Part shown: in pieces, positions 6,308 through 6,349 of the stretch
Layout of the letters: every line of letters starts with the position of its first letter
Numbering within the stretch: position 1 is the first letter of the stretch
Origin: Clostridiaceae bacterium
Lineage (GTDB): Bacteria; Bacillota; Clostridia; Clostridiales; Clostridiaceae
Reading direction: 5' to 3'
Assembly (NCBI GenBank): GCA_003510765.1
Contig: DOKV01000200.1
Span: 1 to 6,349, forward strand
Length of the DNA: 6,349 nt
Position numbers and translations under genes: made by a program
Notes under the pieces: generated by a model
What the model was told of the DNA's origin: nothing
Seen by the model: only the letters and a program-made list of their open reading frames with translations
Databases searched by the model: none

Positions 6308-6326
6308 AAGGGAGCTTCGCTCCCTT
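6301..6326 (-). terminator. Intrinsic terminator of an off-window minus-strand gene
   Basis: Read on the minus strand, AAGGGAGC (6326-6319), loop GAA and GCTCCCTT (6315-6308) form an eight-pair GC-rich stem, followed by the T-rich stretch TTTTGTTTATTTTT (about 6309-6296). The plus-strand reading has no T-run after the stem, so it points to a gene to the right of the window transcribed leftward toward aroE. Confidence 0.7.
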
Positions 6327-6349
6327 GTAAACTTTCTAAAAACAATTAC

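Noticed and set aside
6244..6335. Inverted repeat AAAGTTTA (6244-6251) and TAAACTTT (6328-6335) flanking the aroE promoter
   Set aside because: Only eight A/T-rich bases each, about 76 apart, and one arm lies upstream of the predicted transcript start, so it would not fold in the aroE RNA.
1..6349. Mobile elements, CRISPR arrays, defence systems, tRNA or rRNA genes
   Set aside because: No transposase or integrase motifs, regular spaced repeats, or conserved RNA sequences were seen on either strand.

Overview
The window carries five protein genes of an anaerobic, Gram-positive-type bacterium. The best guess is a member of Clostridia (Firmicutes). The grounds are a bifurcating-type [FeFe] hydrogenase, a clostridial-style flavodiiron protein, strong AGGAGG-like ribosome binding sites, UUG starts, and sigma-A promoters with TATAAT-like -10 boxes. 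The genus cannot be told from this sequence. No mobile element, CRISPR array, tRNA or rRNA was seen.

Left part, plus strand (1-3065): the end of a hydrogenase operon. It holds the 3' part of hydB (NuoF-like flavin and iron-sulfur subunit, cut by the window edge) and a complete hydA (group A [FeFe] hydrogenase with intact H-cluster and proton-path residues). The pair matches HydB and HydA of trimeric NAD(P)-linked bifurcating hydrogenases (Hyd/Hnd/Hym). A NuoE-like hydC would be expected upstream, outside the window. The complex would couple NAD(P)H and ferredoxin to H2 production or uptake in the cytoplasm.

Middle (3066-4549): a 219-base regulatory gap, then fprA. The gap holds an imperfect inverted repeat, a perfect 14-bp palindrome, a good sigma-A promoter, a stem-loop at the predicted 5' end of the transcript, and a ribosome binding site serving a UUG start. 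fprA encodes a class A flavodiiron protein (oxygen or nitric oxide reductase). Its place beside an oxygen-sensitive hydrogenase suggests a protective role, which is inference. A long bidirectional terminator separates fprA from the convergent genes.

Right part, minus strand (6349 down to 4558): a terminator for an unseen gene to the right, then a promoter, aroE (shikimate dehydrogenase, UUG start) and a PilT-like ATPase gene that overlaps aroE by 28 bases. These two appear to form a short operon ending at the shared terminator.

Most of the window is ordinary in content. The points that deserve a second look are the fprA leader region and the divergent, C-terminally short PilT-like ATPase coupled to aroE with no pilus genes in the same apparent transcript.
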